Assembly: GCA_031261005.1 (NCBI GenBank)
Contig: JAISKF010000009.1
Coordinates: 1-64,000, forward strand
Source: Enterobacteriaceae bacterium
Lineage (GTDB): Bacteria > Pseudomonadota > Gammaproteobacteria > Enterobacterales > Enterobacteriaceae
Reading direction: 5' to 3'
DNA: 64,000 bases
Positions 1 to 14,523 of the stretch are shown piece by piece; within the stretch, counting starts at the first letter, position 1; each line of letters begins with the position of its first letter. The position numbers were made by a program, and so were the translations under genes. The notes beneath the pieces were generated by a model. That model had not been told where the DNA came from. It did no database searches and worked only from the letters and a program-made list of their open reading frames with translations.

Positions 1-298
1 GATATGAGATATGTCATGGGGGATTAACCTACAAAACAAGCTTAATGCCCAAGGGGCGGCACAATCTCACCCATGACATCCCGATGATCAGTCGGGGAGC
101 ATAATTCCTGTGAGGAAAGTACTCAAGATATAAGGGGCGACAATCTGTCGCCCGCATTAACAACGCGGTGGGTTTACGGGCGACAGGTTGTCGCCCTTAC
201 GAGAAATGACATAATTATTTGAAATTTATCGCAATAATATAATTTCTTATCCAGAGTTCAGGTTAAACACAACAAAAATAACGCTGCAAATAAAAAAA
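1..298. other. Non-coding left edge with an inverted repeat
   Basis: No gene is visible. Bases 11-20 (ATGTCATGGG) and 70-79 (CCCATGACAT) form a perfect 10-bp inverted repeat with a 49-nt loop; its function is not recognised. From about 130 the stretch is occupied by a copy of the dispersed repeat, listed separately. The recG stop codon lies just inside the right boundary. Whatever gene lies further left is outside the window. Confidence 0.6.
130..277 (-). repeat. MITE-like repeat copy R1
   Basis: Contains both GC palindromes (GGGGCGACAATCTGTCGCCC and its partner near 180-203) separated by a spacer of the GCATTAACAACGCGGTGGG type, followed by the arm ATAATTATTTGAAATTTATCG and a terminal CTTATCCAGAGTTCAGGTT. 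The other arm is missing on the left. Plus is defined as having the AACCTGA/TTTCAAATAATTAT arm on the left, so this copy is inverted. It sits directly downstream of recG. Confidence 0.8.
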
Positions 299-2380
299 TC
301 AGGCGTGAGTGTATTTGGTACTTTCCGGCAGCCAGCGCTCAATAAGTGCTGTAGCCAGTTGCGGGTGATGTTGATGAATATAACGTGCAGTGCGCTGAAC
401 TTCGGGGATCATGCTTTGATCACGCAGTAAATCTGCCACTTTAAATTCAGTGATACCGGTTTGACGAGTGCCGAGTAATTCTCCCGGTCCGCGAATTTCG
501 AGATCTTTTTGTGCAATCACAAAACCATCATTGCTATCGCGCAGCACTTGCAGGCGTTTCTGTGCGGTTTTACTTAGCGGTGCTTTGTACAGCAGCACAC
601 AATGAGAGGCAACCGCACCGCGCCCAACACGCCCGCGTAGCTGGTGAAGCTGCGCCAGACCAAGACGTTCGGGATTTTCGATAATCATCAGACTGGCATT
701 AGGTACATCAACACCAACTTCAATCACTGTTGTCGCCACCAGCAGTTGGATCTCGCCCTGTTTAAAGGATTGCATGATCGCCTGCTTTTCCTGTGATTTC
801 ATGCGCCCATGCACTAAACCGATTTTCAACTCCGGCAATGCCGCTTTCAATTCTTCGGCGGTAGCTTCGGCAGCTTGTGCTTCCAATACCTCTGACTCGT
901 CGATCAAGGTACAAACCCAGTAAGCCTGTCGGTTTTCCTGCTTACAGGCATCGCGCACGCGATCGATAATATCATTACGGCGGGAATCAGGAATGGCGAC
1001 CGTTGTTACTGGCGTGCGCCCCGGCGGTAACTCGTCAATTATCGATGTATCCATATCGGCATAAGCTGTCATGGCTAAAGTACGCGGTATTGGCGTAGCA
1101 GTCATCACTAATTGGTGCGGGTGAAAACCCTGTTCTTCGCCTTTTTCCCACAGCGCCAAGCGTTGATGTACCCCAAAACGGTGCTGTTCATCAATAATCA
1201 CCAACGCCAGACCGGAAAATTTCACTTGCTCCTGAAAAATAGCGTGAGTACCCACTACCATCGAGACCTCGCCCGATGCAACGGCTGCCATCTGTGCCTG
1301 ACGCGCTTTTCCTTTCTGTTTTCCGGCTAACCAACCCACGTTAATCCCCAACGGTTCAAACCATTGGCGAAAATTATTGGCATGTTGTTCGGCTAATAGC
1401 TCAGTCGGAGCCATCAACGCCACTTGTTTACCATTGCTAATAGCAATCAACGCCGCCAGCGCTGCCACCAGCGTTTTACCGGAGCCAACATCGCCCTGCA
1501 CTAAGCGCATCATCGGGATCGATTTCGCCAGATCTTGTTCAATATCGCTGACAACTCGGTTTTGGGCATTAGTGGGTTTAAACGGTAGCGATGCCAGCAT
1601 TTGCTGTTTTAACGAGCCGTTATCAGTCAACGGCATCGCGTTATAGCGCTGCGCGCCAGCACGGGCAGCCAGCATACTTAAATTATGCGCCAGTAACTCT
1701 TCCAGAATCAGGCGCTTTTGCGCGGGGTGTCTGCCTTGTTCGAGATCGACAAGTTGCGTATCTGGCGGCGGACGGTGCAACGTTTTCAACGCTTCCGGCA
1801 AGCTAATCAATTTACCGCTTAACTCTGGCGGCAGTAATTCACTAATGGCGCAGGTCTCCAGCAGTTTAAGCGCCTGATCAGTCAGCTTACGCAATGAGGC
1901 TTGACGCACACCTTCAGTGGTGGAATATACCGGCGTTAGATTTTCTTCCAGCTCGATAGCACTGCGATCGCCTTGAATACGGTATTCAGGGTGAATAATT
2001 TCCGCGTTATGCGTACCGCGTTTCACTTCACCGTATGCTTTGACGCGCTTACCCGCAGATAAACTGTTTTTCATCGCCGCATTGAAGTTAAAAAAACGCA
2101 GCGTGAGTACGCCTGTCCCATCGGTAATCTGGCAAGTCAGCATTCTGCGGCGACCAAACGCAATATCGCTGCGGATCACTTCTCCCTCAACGGTGACATG
2201 CAAACCGGGTAATAAATCGCCGATAGGATAAAGTTTGGTGTGATCTTCGTAACGCAGGGGAAGATGGAACAGCAGATCTTGAATATTATGCAGACCGATT
2301 TTCGCTAATTTAGCCGCTTGACTAGCACCAACCCCAGACAGGGTATTTAGCGCAATGGCGTCCAGTAAGCGACCTTTCAT
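299..2380 (-). CDS. recG: ATP-dependent DNA helicase RecG
   Basis: Double-strand branch-migration helicase that remodels stalled replication forks and Holliday junctions. The 693-aa product has the usual family length. An N-terminal wedge/OB domain (about residues 60-160) precedes helicase motor domains with Walker A GDVGSGKT (about 297) and motif II DEQHRFG (about 397), then motif VI LHQLRGRVGRG near the C-terminus. It is the last gene of the spoT-trmH-recG run, beginning 6 bp after trmH, so it is probably cotranscribed. The ATG start agrees with the E. coli N-terminus (MKGRLLDA). Confidence 0.97.
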   Translation of the reverse strand: MKGRLLDAIALNTLSGVGASQAAKLAKIGLHNIQDLLFHLPLRYEDHTKLYPIGDLLPGLHVTVEGEVIRSDIAFGRRRMLTCQITDGTGVLTLRFFNFNAAMKNSLSAGKRVKAYGEVKRGTHNAEIIHPEYRIQGDRSAIELEENLTPVYSTTEGVRQASLRKLTDQALKLLETCAISELLPPELSGKLISLPEALKTLHRPPPDTQLVDLEQGRHPAQKRLILEELLAHNLSMLAARAGAQRYNAMPLTDNGSLKQQMLASLPFKPTNAQNRVVSDIEQDLAKSIPMMRLVQGDVGSGKTLVAALAALIAISNGKQVALMAPTELLAEQHANNFRQWFEPLGINVGWLAGKQKGKARQAQMAAVASGEVSMVVGTHAIFQEQVKFSGLALVIIDEQHRFGVHQRLALWEKGEEQGFHPHQLVMTATPIPRTLAMTAYADMDTSIIDELPPGRTPVTTVAIPDSRRNDIIDRVRDACKQENRQAYWVCTLIDESEVLEAQAAEATAEELKAALPELKIGLVHGRMKSQEKQAIMQSFKQGEIQLLVATTVIEVGVDVPNASLMIIENPERLGLAQLHQLRGRVGRGAVASHCVLLYKAPLSKTAQKRLQVLRDSNDGFVIAQKDLEIRGPGELLGTRQTGITEFKVADLLRDQSMIPEVQRTARYIHQHHPQLATALIERWLPESTKYTHA

Positions 2381-2386
2381 CGAATA

Positions 2387-3094
2387 TCAGTCCTCACTCA
2401 CTTTTGGTTTTAGCGCCTGCATTGCCGTCCACCATGCTTCATCAGCGACAATTTCACCGTTATCGTCGATATGCGGACGCGGCAGATTTTTGCGTTTTGC
2501 CACGTTTGCCAGCACCGGATAGCCGCCCTCAAACAAAAAACGCTGCTGCTCTTCATCGCTTAACGGGCTGGTTTCCCGCTGATACATACCCGCCGCCTGA
2601 CGCTGGCGTTGCGCTTCATACAGAATCAGTGCTGAAGCAACAGACACATTAAGCGACTGCACCATGCCGATCATCGGGATAATAATATCGCGATCCGCCA
2701 ATGCCAGCGCTTCTGGCGTAATGCCGGTTTTTTCCTGTCCCAGTAGAATACACGTCGGCAAGGTATAATCAATTTCACGGAAATCAACAGCTTTATCAGA
2801 CAGATTCGTTGCGAGGATCTGCATTCCCTGCTGTTTCATATAACTGACAGCGGAATGAATATCGCGATGAGTTTTGACTTGCACCCAACTGTTACTGCCC
2901 GCCGCACTCGCCACCTGAGTACGCATACGCTCATGCGGCCATACCGCGTGAACTTCATGAACACCAACGGCATCAGCGGTGCGAATAATGGCAGAAACAT
3001 TGTGAGGTTTATGCACTTGCTCTAGACAAACCGTGAGATCGATTTGTCTGGTCACAAGCATATGGCGTATCCGGGCGTAACGTTCGGGCGACAT
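2387..3094 (-). CDS. trmH: tRNA (guanosine-18-2'-O)-methyltransferase TrmH
   Basis: SPOUT-superfamily methyltransferase that uses S-adenosylmethionine to 2'-O-methylate G18 in the tRNA D-loop. The 235-aa product has the N-terminal motif NVSAIIRTADAVGV and the C-terminal knot segment with GQEKTGIT, IPMIGMVQSLNVSVA and SALILYEAQRQR. It is formerly known as spoU. It lies between spoT (5-bp gap) and recG (6-bp gap), the enterobacterial order, and shares their transcript. Length is close to the roughly 229 aa of E. coli. Confidence 0.96.
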   Translation of the reverse strand: MSPERYARIRHMLVTRQIDLTVCLEQVHKPHNVSAIIRTADAVGVHEVHAVWPHERMRTQVASAAGSNSWVQVKTHRDIHSAVSYMKQQGMQILATNLSDKAVDFREIDYTLPTCILLGQEKTGITPEALALADRDIIIPMIGMVQSLNVSVASALILYEAQRQRQAAGMYQRETSPLSDEEQQRFLFEGGYPVLANVAKRKNLPRPHIDDNGEIVADEAWWTAMQALKPKVSED

Positions 3095-3099
3095 AAGGA

Positions 3100-5211
3100 T
3101 TAATTTCGGTTGCGGGTGACTTTAATCACATCCGGCATAATACGGATTTTACGCATTATATTCGCCAGATGAACACGGTTATACGTGGTTAATCGAATAT
3201 AGGCGATATAAACACGCCCGTCTTTCTCTTCAGTATTTAGGCTCTGAATATTCGATTTTGCTGAGTTTATTTCTGCGGTCAGATTCGCCAGAACGCCCTG
3301 ATGATTGAACATCTCGACTTTAATTTCAGCGATAAATTCTTGTTCGGTATCTTCCGCCCACTCCACCGCCATAAATTTTTCCGGCTCTTTCTGATAACCG
3401 CGAATATTGCGACAGGACTCATGGTGGATCACTAAGCCTTTGCCCGGACTAACGTGAGCAATAATCGGATCGCCGGGGATCGGACGACAACATTTGGCAA
3501 ACGTCAGCAAGATGCCGTCAGCACCGCGAATCGCCAGTTTGCGACCATTTACCGCCGGTTCTTCATCAGGCTTACTATCGCCATTCAACAGATTTTTAGC
3601 AATCATCACACTCATGACGTTACCTAATCCGACTTCTGCCAGCAGATCATCAAGAGAAGCGAGTTTCAGGCGTTTTAATTCATGATCGATATTTTTCGGA
3701 TCAATATCAGTGATTTTCTGCCCTTGCCCCAAGGCATGATTGAGCAGACGACGCCCCAACCCGATAGCATCATCACGTTTCAGGTTTTTCAGCATTTGGC
3801 GGATTTTGGTACGCGCTTTAGAACTGACGACAAAATTTAACCACGCGGCATTTGGTCGAGCGCCCGGCGCGGTAATAATCTCGACAGTTTGACCATTGTG
3901 CAGCTCTTGTGACAGCGGATAAGGCTGGCGATCAACGCGCGCACCAACACAGGCATGACCAATATCGGTGTGAACTTCATAAGCAAAATCAACCGGTGTT
4001 GCGCCCGCTTGCAGCTCGACAATTCGACCTTTCGGCGTAAAGACGTAAATTTCATCAGGGAACAGATCAGATTTAACGCTTTCGATAAATTCAAAAGAAC
4101 TGCCAGCGCTTTGCTGTAATTCCAGCAGACTTTGCATCCAGCGTTGGGCGCGAATTTGTGCCGCCGTGCCGGTTTCGCCCTGCTGTTTATACGCCCAATG
4201 TGCCGCAACCCCCATTTCTGCCATCTGATCCATATCTTCGGTACGGATTTGCACTTCAACAGGCACGCCGTGCGGACCAATCAGCGAAGTATGCAGTGAT
4301 TGATAGCCATTGGCTTTCGGAATAGCAATATAATCTTTGATACGACCCGGACGCGGTTTGTACAAGCTATGAACCTGCCCCATCACGCGGTAGCACGTAT
4401 CCACTTCACTGACGATAACGCGGAAAGCGTAAATATCCATAATGGAGTGAAAACGCTGCTCTTTCAGGTGCATTTTCCGATAAATAGAGTAGAGATGTTT
4501 TTCCCTGCCGCTAACACGACAGGCAATGCCCGCTTCTTTTAAGCGACCATCAATTTCAGACAGAATTTTCTGAATCATCTCTTTACGATTACCGCGCGCG
4601 GCTTTCACCACTTCTTTCAAAACACGGTAACGATTAGGATAGAGCGCTTCAAAACCCAACTCTTCCAATTCAATTTTCAGGTGATGGATACCTAAACGAT
4701 GGGCAAGCGGGCTATAGATTTCAAGGGTTTCCCGTGCAATGCGCCGACGTTTATCAGGACGCAAAGCGCCCAGCGTCCGCATATTGTGGGTACGATCAGC
4801 GAGTTTGATCAAAATGACGCGAATATCCTGCACCATCGCCATGATCATTTTGCGGAAGTTTTCCGCCTGCGCTTCTCGTTTATCGCGAAATTTCAGTTTA
4901 TCCAGCTTAGATACACCGTCAACCAGTTCAGCAACGCTTTTGCCAAAGCGTTGCTCGACATCTTCATAAGTCACGGAAGTATCTTCGATCACATCATGCA
5001 GCAGTGCTGCCGTCAGTGTTTCGCAGTCCAGCCGCATACCTGCCAGAATGCAGGCAACAGCGACAGGATGGGTGATATAAGGTTCACCACTTGAGCGGGA
5101 TTGCCCCTCATGGGCATCGCGAGCAACGATATATGCCTGTTTGAGGCACTCAATTTGCTCATCCGGCAGATATTGTTTAGCCAGTATGTTAAGGCTTTCA
5201 AACAGATACAA
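3100..5211 (-). CDS. spoT: Bifunctional (p)ppGpp synthetase/hydrolase SpoT
   Basis: Controls the alarmone (p)ppGpp: a strong Mn-dependent hydrolase with weak synthetase activity. Visible domains in order are the HD hydrolase (H48, and the H72-D73 pair in LLHDVIEDT), the synthetase-like region (about 190-340), TGS (about 386-450), and a C-terminal ACT domain (about 625-700). Length 703 aa matches E. coli (702). The gene follows rpoZ by 18 bp and precedes trmH by 5 bp, so the run gmk/rpoZ-spoT-trmH-recG is probably one transcription unit. Confidence 0.97.
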   Translation of the reverse strand: MYLFESLNILAKQYLPDEQIECLKQAYIVARDAHEGQSRSSGEPYITHPVAVACILAGMRLDCETLTAALLHDVIEDTSVTYEDVEQRFGKSVAELVDGVSKLDKLKFRDKREAQAENFRKMIMAMVQDIRVILIKLADRTHNMRTLGALRPDKRRRIARETLEIYSPLAHRLGIHHLKIELEELGFEALYPNRYRVLKEVVKAARGNRKEMIQKILSEIDGRLKEAGIACRVSGREKHLYSIYRKMHLKEQRFHSIMDIYAFRVIVSEVDTCYRVMGQVHSLYKPRPGRIKDYIAIPKANGYQSLHTSLIGPHGVPVEVQIRTEDMDQMAEMGVAAHWAYKQQGETGTAAQIRAQRWMQSLLELQQSAGSSFEFIESVKSDLFPDEIYVFTPKGRIVELQAGATPVDFAYEVHTDIGHACVGARVDRQPYPLSQELHNGQTVEIITAPGARPNAAWLNFVVSSKARTKIRQMLKNLKRDDAIGLGRRLLNHALGQGQKITDIDPKNIDHELKRLKLASLDDLLAEVGLGNVMSVMIAKNLLNGDSKPDEEPAVNGRKLAIRGADGILLTFAKCCRPIPGDPIIAHVSPGKGLVIHHESCRNIRGYQKEPEKFMAVEWAEDTEQEFIAEIKVEMFNHQGVLANLTAEINSAKSNIQSLNTEEKDGRVYIAYIRLTTYNRVHLANIMRKIRIMPDVIKVTRNRN

Positions 5212-5229
5212 AGTGATATTCAGCCTGAA

Positions 5230-5505
5230 TTAACGACGACCTTCAACAATCGCGGTAACAGCTTGCATTTCTGCGGCATCTTGCTCTTGCTGTTCCTGAC
5301 GAGCGTGTGAATCAAGGATCTGACCGTTGATCAAACCTTCTTCGATTTCACGCAGCGCAATCACCGTAAACTTATCGTTCTCTTCTGCAACCATAGGATC
5401 TTTGCCCTGAGTTTGCAGTTGACGAGCGCGGCGAGCCGCAACCAGAACGAGGTCAAAGCGATTACCAATTTTTTCTACAGCGTCTTGAACGGTTACGCGT
5501 GCCAT
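5230..5505 (-). CDS. rpoZ: RNA polymerase omega subunit
   Basis: The 91-aa omega subunit that helps assemble and stabilise RNA polymerase by binding beta-prime, and takes part in ppGpp binding. The N-terminal [20 protein letters not shown] is the family signature and the length equals the E. coli protein. It lies 54 bp downstream of gmk and 18 bp upstream of spoT. That linkage couples a ppGpp-binding subunit with the ppGpp enzyme, as in other enterobacteria. Confidence 0.97.
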   Translation of the reverse strand: MARVTVQDAVEKIGNRFDLVLVAARRARQLQTQGKDPMVAEENDKFTVIALREIEEGLINGQILDSHARQEQQEQDAAEMQAVTAIVEGRR

Positions 5506-5559
5506 AAGTGTGTAACTCCACAGATAAAGAAAGGACTGGGCATAATACTGAAACCAGCG

Positions 5560-6183
5560 TCAGTCTGCCAACAATTTGCTGATTAACGCTTCATTTCGCA
5601 GTTTTTGACGGTCTAAACGCAAACGTTCAGTACGAATGATTGCTTTTAAGTCATGTAATGCTAAATCGAAGTCATCGTTGATAATCAGATAATCATACTC
5701 GTTGTAGTGTGAAATCTCTTGCACCGCTTTATTCATACGGCACGCAATCACTTCATCACTATCTTGCCCGCGCCCTTGCAGGCGACGGACTAATTCATCT
5801 TTCGATGGGGGTAAAATAAAAATGCTGCGGCTTTGCGGCATTTTCTCTCGGATCTGGCGCGCGCCCTGCCAGTCTATGTCGAGAAAAACATCAATCCCCT
5901 GCGCTAATACACGTTCTATTTTTGGTCGGGAAGTACCGTAATAGTTACCAAAAACTTCGGCATATTCTAAAAACGCATCTTCTGTAATCAAACGTTTAAA
6001 CTCATCAACAGACACATAATAGTAGTGTTCGCCCTCAACTTCTCCCGGACGCTGGCTGCGCGTTGTATGTGAGACCGATACCTGCATATCATAAGTAGGC
6101 TGAGTTTTCAGTAACGCCTGAATAAGGCTGGACTTCCCAGCACCGCTTGGCGCAGAAATAATATAAAGAGTACCTTGTACCAT
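5560..6183 (-). CDS. gmk: Guanylate kinase
   Basis: Phosphorylates GMP to GDP with ATP, an essential step in GTP supply. The 207-aa protein begins with the P-loop [10 protein letters not shown] (residues about 9-18) and carries the GMP-binding [11 protein letters not shown] and GEHYYYV segments plus the lid region. It heads the minus-strand run that continues into rpoZ and spoT. Its ATG at 6183-6181 faces ligB across a roughly 310-bp divergent gap. Confidence 0.96.
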   Translation of the reverse strand: MVQGTLYIISAPSGAGKSSLIQALLKTQPTYDMQVSVSHTTRSQRPGEVEGEHYYYVSVDEFKRLITEDAFLEYAEVFGNYYGTSRPKIERVLAQGIDVFLDIDWQGARQIREKMPQSRSIFILPPSKDELVRRLQGRGQDSDEVIACRMNKAVQEISHYNEYDYLIINDDFDLALHDLKAIIRTERLRLDRQKLRNEALISKLLAD

Positions 6184-11382
<5,199 letters not shown>

Positions 11383-11656
11383 GCAAAAAATTCCTCATCA
11401 CACTCTCATTTTATTTTTATCGTTTTTTGTTTGCTATATCGCCCATCTTGCGATGATGACAAGAATAGTTATTCTAACTGGTGCTGAACCGATAAGCGTG
11501 GAGAAAAAATGAAGTTACTGTAAAGAAGTGTGGATAGTCAAAAAAAGCGCGCCATACAGCAGGAAACTCTTCCTTTTAAATCAACGAAAAACGAACTCAC
11601 TATGCTAAATGTTTACGTTGTAAGACAGCGAAATAAAGAGAGGATATGTTGGTCAT
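11383..11656. promoter_or_regulatory. Upstream region of acrD
   Basis: AT-rich stretch without a gene, expected to hold the acrD promoter. I do not see a convincing regulator box. It continues into repeat copy R2. Confidence 0.35.
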
Positions 11657-11805
11657 TATGTTAGGGACGACAATCTGCCGCCCGAACTTGTACAAATATC
11701 ACCAACCGTTAAACAGAATAATTCCGATACCAGCGGACGGCAAATTGCCGCCCTTATATTTTATTCCTTATTATCAATATGTTTTACCATTCCTTTAGCC
11801 AATAA
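11657..11805 (+). repeat. MITE-like repeat copy R2 (degenerate)
   Basis: Two GC palindromes (GGGACGACAATCTGCCGCCC near 11663 and CGGACGGCAAATTGCCGCCC near 11735) are separated by a spacer with ATCACCAACCGTTAAAC. They are followed by the right arm CCTTATTATCAATATGTTTTACC. The left arm is absent. The spacer is shared with copy R12, defining a separate subtype. Confidence 0.7.
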
Positions 11806-11810
11806 CCGAT

Positions 11811-12365
11811 TTATTGCCCGCGTTGCGAATAAGCCGTAATCGATGTTTTTGCCAGCAAATTATTATGAATCATAAAACCGACCATCGCTGACGGCGCATT
11901 GCTATCCAGCGGAATATTGTCGCTGCTAAGGGCATAAACGGTGAAGATATACGGGTGAGCCTTATCCCCTTGCGGCGGACATGCACCACCATACGCTGAT
12001 TGCCCAAAATCGGTTCTGGCTTGAATCGCGCCTGCGGGCAACCGTTGACCGGAAGCCGAGATGCCTTTAGCTAATTGATTGGTTTGCGCCGGAATATTGA
12101 AAACCATCCAGTGCCACCAGCCACTACCTGTAGGCGCTGCGGGATCGTAAACTGACACAGCAAAACTTTTCGTTCCCGCTGGCGGATTCTGCCAGTTTAG
12201 TTCCGGTGAAACATTGCCGCCAGAGCAACCAAAACCGGCATAAAGCTGCTCATTCGCTAACGATTGCCCCTGTTTAATTTGCGGACTGGTAACTGTAAAT
12301 TCAGCAGCACTGACGCTGCAAACGGACGAAGCCAATAACATGGCGCTAACTATAATTTTTTTCAC
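11811..12365 (-). CDS. Periplasmic PEBP (YbhB/YbcL) family protein
   Basis: Phosphatidylethanolamine-binding-protein/Raf-kinase-inhibitor-like fold; biochemical role unknown. I chose the GTG at 12365-12363, giving 184 aa. It is preceded by an AGGGA ribosome-binding site and yields a clean signal peptide (KKIIVSAMLLASSVCSVSAA), so the protein is periplasmic. Family motifs include FGCSGGNVSPELNW, VYDPAAPTGSGWWHW and GGACPPQGDKAHPYIF. It resembles E. coli YbcL (183 aa, secreted type) more than cytoplasmic YbhB. A longer frame to 12404 exists but puts 13 residues before the signal peptide. It stands alone between repeats R2 and R3. Confidence 0.82.
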   Translation of the reverse strand: MKKIIVSAMLLASSVCSVSAAEFTVTSPQIKQGQSLANEQLYAGFGCSGGNVSPELNWQNPPAGTKSFAVSVYDPAAPTGSGWWHWMVFNIPAQTNQLAKGISASGQRLPAGAIQARTDFGQSAYGGACPPQGDKAHPYIFTVYALSSDNIPLDSNAPSAMVGFMIHNNLLAKTSITAYSQRGQ

Positions 12366-12496
12366 GTTATATTTCCCTGTTTGATAAATGACGCCGATGA
12401 TCATCTAACAAAAAGGATAAATTTTCGCGCCCGCAGCCGTCAGATTGTGTCCCGATTCGGTCAATATTATCTGACAACTGATTGGTTTTGCCGTGG

Positions 12497-12587
12497 TTTA
12501 GCGGGCGGCAGATTGCCGCCCCAAGAAAGAACATAATTATTTGAAATTTATAATGAAAGATAACTAGTTATCCAAAAATCAGGTTAA
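12497..12587 (-). repeat. MITE-like repeat half copy R3
   Basis: One GC palindrome (GCGGGCGGCAGATTGCCGCC), the ATAATTATTTGAAATTTAT arm and a terminal TTATCCAAAAATCAGGTT. The other half is missing. It lies between the PEBP gene and the 3' end of the AraC-type gene. Confidence 0.75.
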
Positions 12588-12599
12588 ATAAATTAAAAA

Positions 12600-13391
12600 T
12601 CAAATAGTCTTACGTAACGCTTTCGGTGTCATACCAAACTGTTGTTCAAAACGGGCGGTAAATTTGGAGGAGGAGCTGTAACTGACTTCTAATGCAATAT
12701 ATTGAATGGTGTGACTGGTGGTGATTAACAAATGTGCAGCATGACTCATGCGTAAGTTATGCAATATCTGCGTAAATGATGTCTTTTCTTCGATCAGTTT
12801 ACGCCGCAGTGTCGATTCACTGATATGTAAACTATCCGCCAAATCACCGATATACCACGGATAAGAAAGATCTGCTTGTAACATCGCGGTGATGGTGTTG
12901 GTCATATTCTCTTGCGGATGGCTGTACAAAACGTGAGCGACTTGTTCTGTCACCATCGTAAATAAAACTTGCTGCCAGGCGTGTTCTGCCCGCACCATCG
13001 CTAAATCAGAGCTTTCAGCCATCGTCATCAGATAAATAAATTCTTCCAGTTGCCGCACAAGCTGCCCTGATGGATCAAAGACGATTTGCTGCTGTTTTGG
13101 TGCAGGAAGCAGTCTGCCATAACGTTGTAAAAAGCCGGTTGTCCACGCTTTCGGCGGGACGATACAGTGAGCGAAATAGAGGTGTTGTTTTGCAGACGGA
13201 ATATTCTCAATACCGAATTGATAAGACATTGGCAGCGCCAGACATTGCCCGGTATTGCACCAATATTGGCTGCTGCCTGCGGTAACACGTTTTTTCCCGC
13301 GCCGAACCCAAATCAGCATTGGCGCAGACAGTGTTAACTGGTGCAAAATTTGTGATTGTGTAGCCTCATAAATGGAATGGACGGCGCTCAT
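12600..13391 (-). CDS. AraC-family transcriptional regulator
   Basis: The 263-aa protein has a C-terminal double helix-turn-helix of the AraC/XylS type. The first helix pair is around residues 165-205 (IGDLADSLHISESTLRRKL) and the second around 215-255 (YIALEVSYSSSSKFTARFEQQFGMTPKALRK). The N-terminal ligand-sensing part is not assignable. It lies 41 bp downstream of fruK on the same strand and may be cotranscribed from the Cra-type promoter. In E. coli fruA would occupy this place. Its target is unknown. Confidence 0.85.
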   Translation of the reverse strand: MSAVHSIYEATQSQILHQLTLSAPMLIWVRRGKKRVTAGSSQYWCNTGQCLALPMSYQFGIENIPSAKQHLYFAHCIVPPKAWTTGFLQRYGRLLPAPKQQQIVFDPSGQLVRQLEEFIYLMTMAESSDLAMVRAEHAWQQVLFTMVTEQVAHVLYSHPQENMTNTITAMLQADLSYPWYIGDLADSLHISESTLRRKLIEEKTSFTQILHNLRMSHAAHLLITTSHTIQYIALEVSYSSSSKFTARFEQQFGMTPKALRKTI

Positions 13392-13432
13392 AGTCGTACT
13401 TCTCCATTATCTTTATCTTTGCGAAATAACAC

Positions 13433-14371
13433 TTAATTGAACGGGATTAAATTTATCCGAGACATCATAGCAGCGAGTTCAAGACGATCGTTAATCCCCA
13501 CGCTGGACTGACTGACCGCTAACGCAGCAACCGCTGTAGCAAGGCGTAAAGTGTGTTCGCTTGATTCACGCATCAATAAGCCATAAATCAGCCCAGCCAC
13601 CATCGAATCACCCGCACCGACAGTGCTTACTATTTCACAAGATGGCGGCTGCGCCAACCATGCGCCGGAATTGTTCACCCACAACGCCCCCTCTGCACCT
13701 AATGAAACCACGACATGCGCGATCCCCTGTTCACGCAGTTCATGCGCGGCGTTAACAACATCACTTAATGTCGGAAGCGGGCGATGCGCCCAAATCTCCA
13801 GTTCGCGGCGATTCGGTTTAACCAGCCACGGCGAAGCGCGCAGTCCTGCAACCAGCGCTTCACGACTGCTGTCAAAAACGATACAAGGGCATAAGCTCCG
13901 CAGGCGCAGCATCCATTCAGTAAAAGCATCAGCGGAAACACCGCGTGGCAAACTGCCGCTTACGGTGACCATATCAAACTGACCAAGCCATGAGAGGGAA
14001 TCCGTCACAAAGCGTTCCCAGTCCTGTGCGGGAACATCAAAACCAGAGAAATTGAGGTCGGTTACATCGCCGGATTTTTCCGTCAGTTTGACATTAATCC
14101 GCGTTCGACCAGAAACCACCATAAAGCGGTTGGCAATACCCAGTTCGCTGAATAATTGCTGAAAGCCATCTTGATTATCGCGCCCAAGAAAACCGCCGAC
14201 CGTGACATCAATACCCAAATTTTTTAGCACTTTGGCGACATTGACACCTTTCCCTGCCGCATGTAAGCCGGTGGTCTGAACGTGATTGACTTCACCTAGC
14301 TGTAATTCAGCACAACTTCCGACCAGATCATAAGCCGGATTCAAGGTAATCGTCGCTACCTTTCTACTCAT
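13433..14371 (-). CDS. fruK: 1-phosphofructokinase FruK
   Basis: PfkB-family kinase that converts fructose 1-phosphate to fructose 1,6-bisphosphate after PTS uptake of fructose. The 312 residues match E. coli FruK in length and closely in sequence: LNPAYDLVG, GLHAAGKGVNVAKVL, VKPNRRELE and the catalytic TVGAGDSMVAGL. Normally it is the middle gene of fruBKA. Here neither fruB nor fruA is adjacent: upstream are two Cra-like operators and a possible fruB scar, and downstream an AraC-type gene. A GGGAG ribosome-binding site precedes the ATG. Confidence 0.95.
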   Translation of the reverse strand: MSRKVATITLNPAYDLVGSCAELQLGEVNHVQTTGLHAAGKGVNVAKVLKNLGIDVTVGGFLGRDNQDGFQQLFSELGIANRFMVVSGRTRINVKLTEKSGDVTDLNFSGFDVPAQDWERFVTDSLSWLGQFDMVTVSGSLPRGVSADAFTEWMLRLRSLCPCIVFDSSREALVAGLRASPWLVKPNRRELEIWAHRPLPTLSDVVNAAHELREQGIAHVVVSLGAEGALWVNNSGAWLAQPPSCEIVSTVGAGDSMVAGLIYGLLMRESSEHTLRLATAVAALAVSQSSVGINDRLELAAMMSRINLIPFN

Positions 14372-14391
14372 GTGCTGTCTCCCAATCCGGC
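14368..14391 (-). pseudogene. fruB: Possible 3' scar of fruB
   Basis: Read on the minus strand this encodes AGLGDST-stop, with the TGA overlapping the fruK ATG (ATGA). Immediately before it is a TAA in the same frame. E. coli FruB, as I recall it, ends with AAGLGEGA just before fruK. I infer that all but the last codons of fruB were deleted. Seven residues are a small match, so this rests mainly on position and translational coupling. Confidence 0.45.
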
Positions 14392-14447
14392 TTAAATAAC
14401 TTAATGTTCATAAAGTACATATTATCGTTGTTAACGGATTAACTCAA

Positions 14448-14461
14448 TGAATCGTTTCAGC
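14448..14461 (-). promoter_or_regulatory. Cra (FruR) operator, proximal
   Basis: TGAATCGTTTCAGC; its reverse complement GCTGAAACGATTCA fits the known Cra consensus TGAAWCGNTTCA. It lies about 75 bp upstream of fruK. Cra represses fruBKA and is released by fructose 1-phosphate or fructose 1,6-bisphosphate in E. coli. The operator assignment is by motif only. Confidence 0.7.
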
Positions 14462-14523
14462 TTTTTGTATAAATTCCAGCACATAAATCTGCGTGATCAG
14501 CATCGGTTTATGGCTTCATCTAA

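Noticed and set aside
3837-4280. 147-codon frame inside spoT on the same strand
   Set aside because: Lies fully within the conserved spoT coding frame; product is basic low-complexity shadow sequence.
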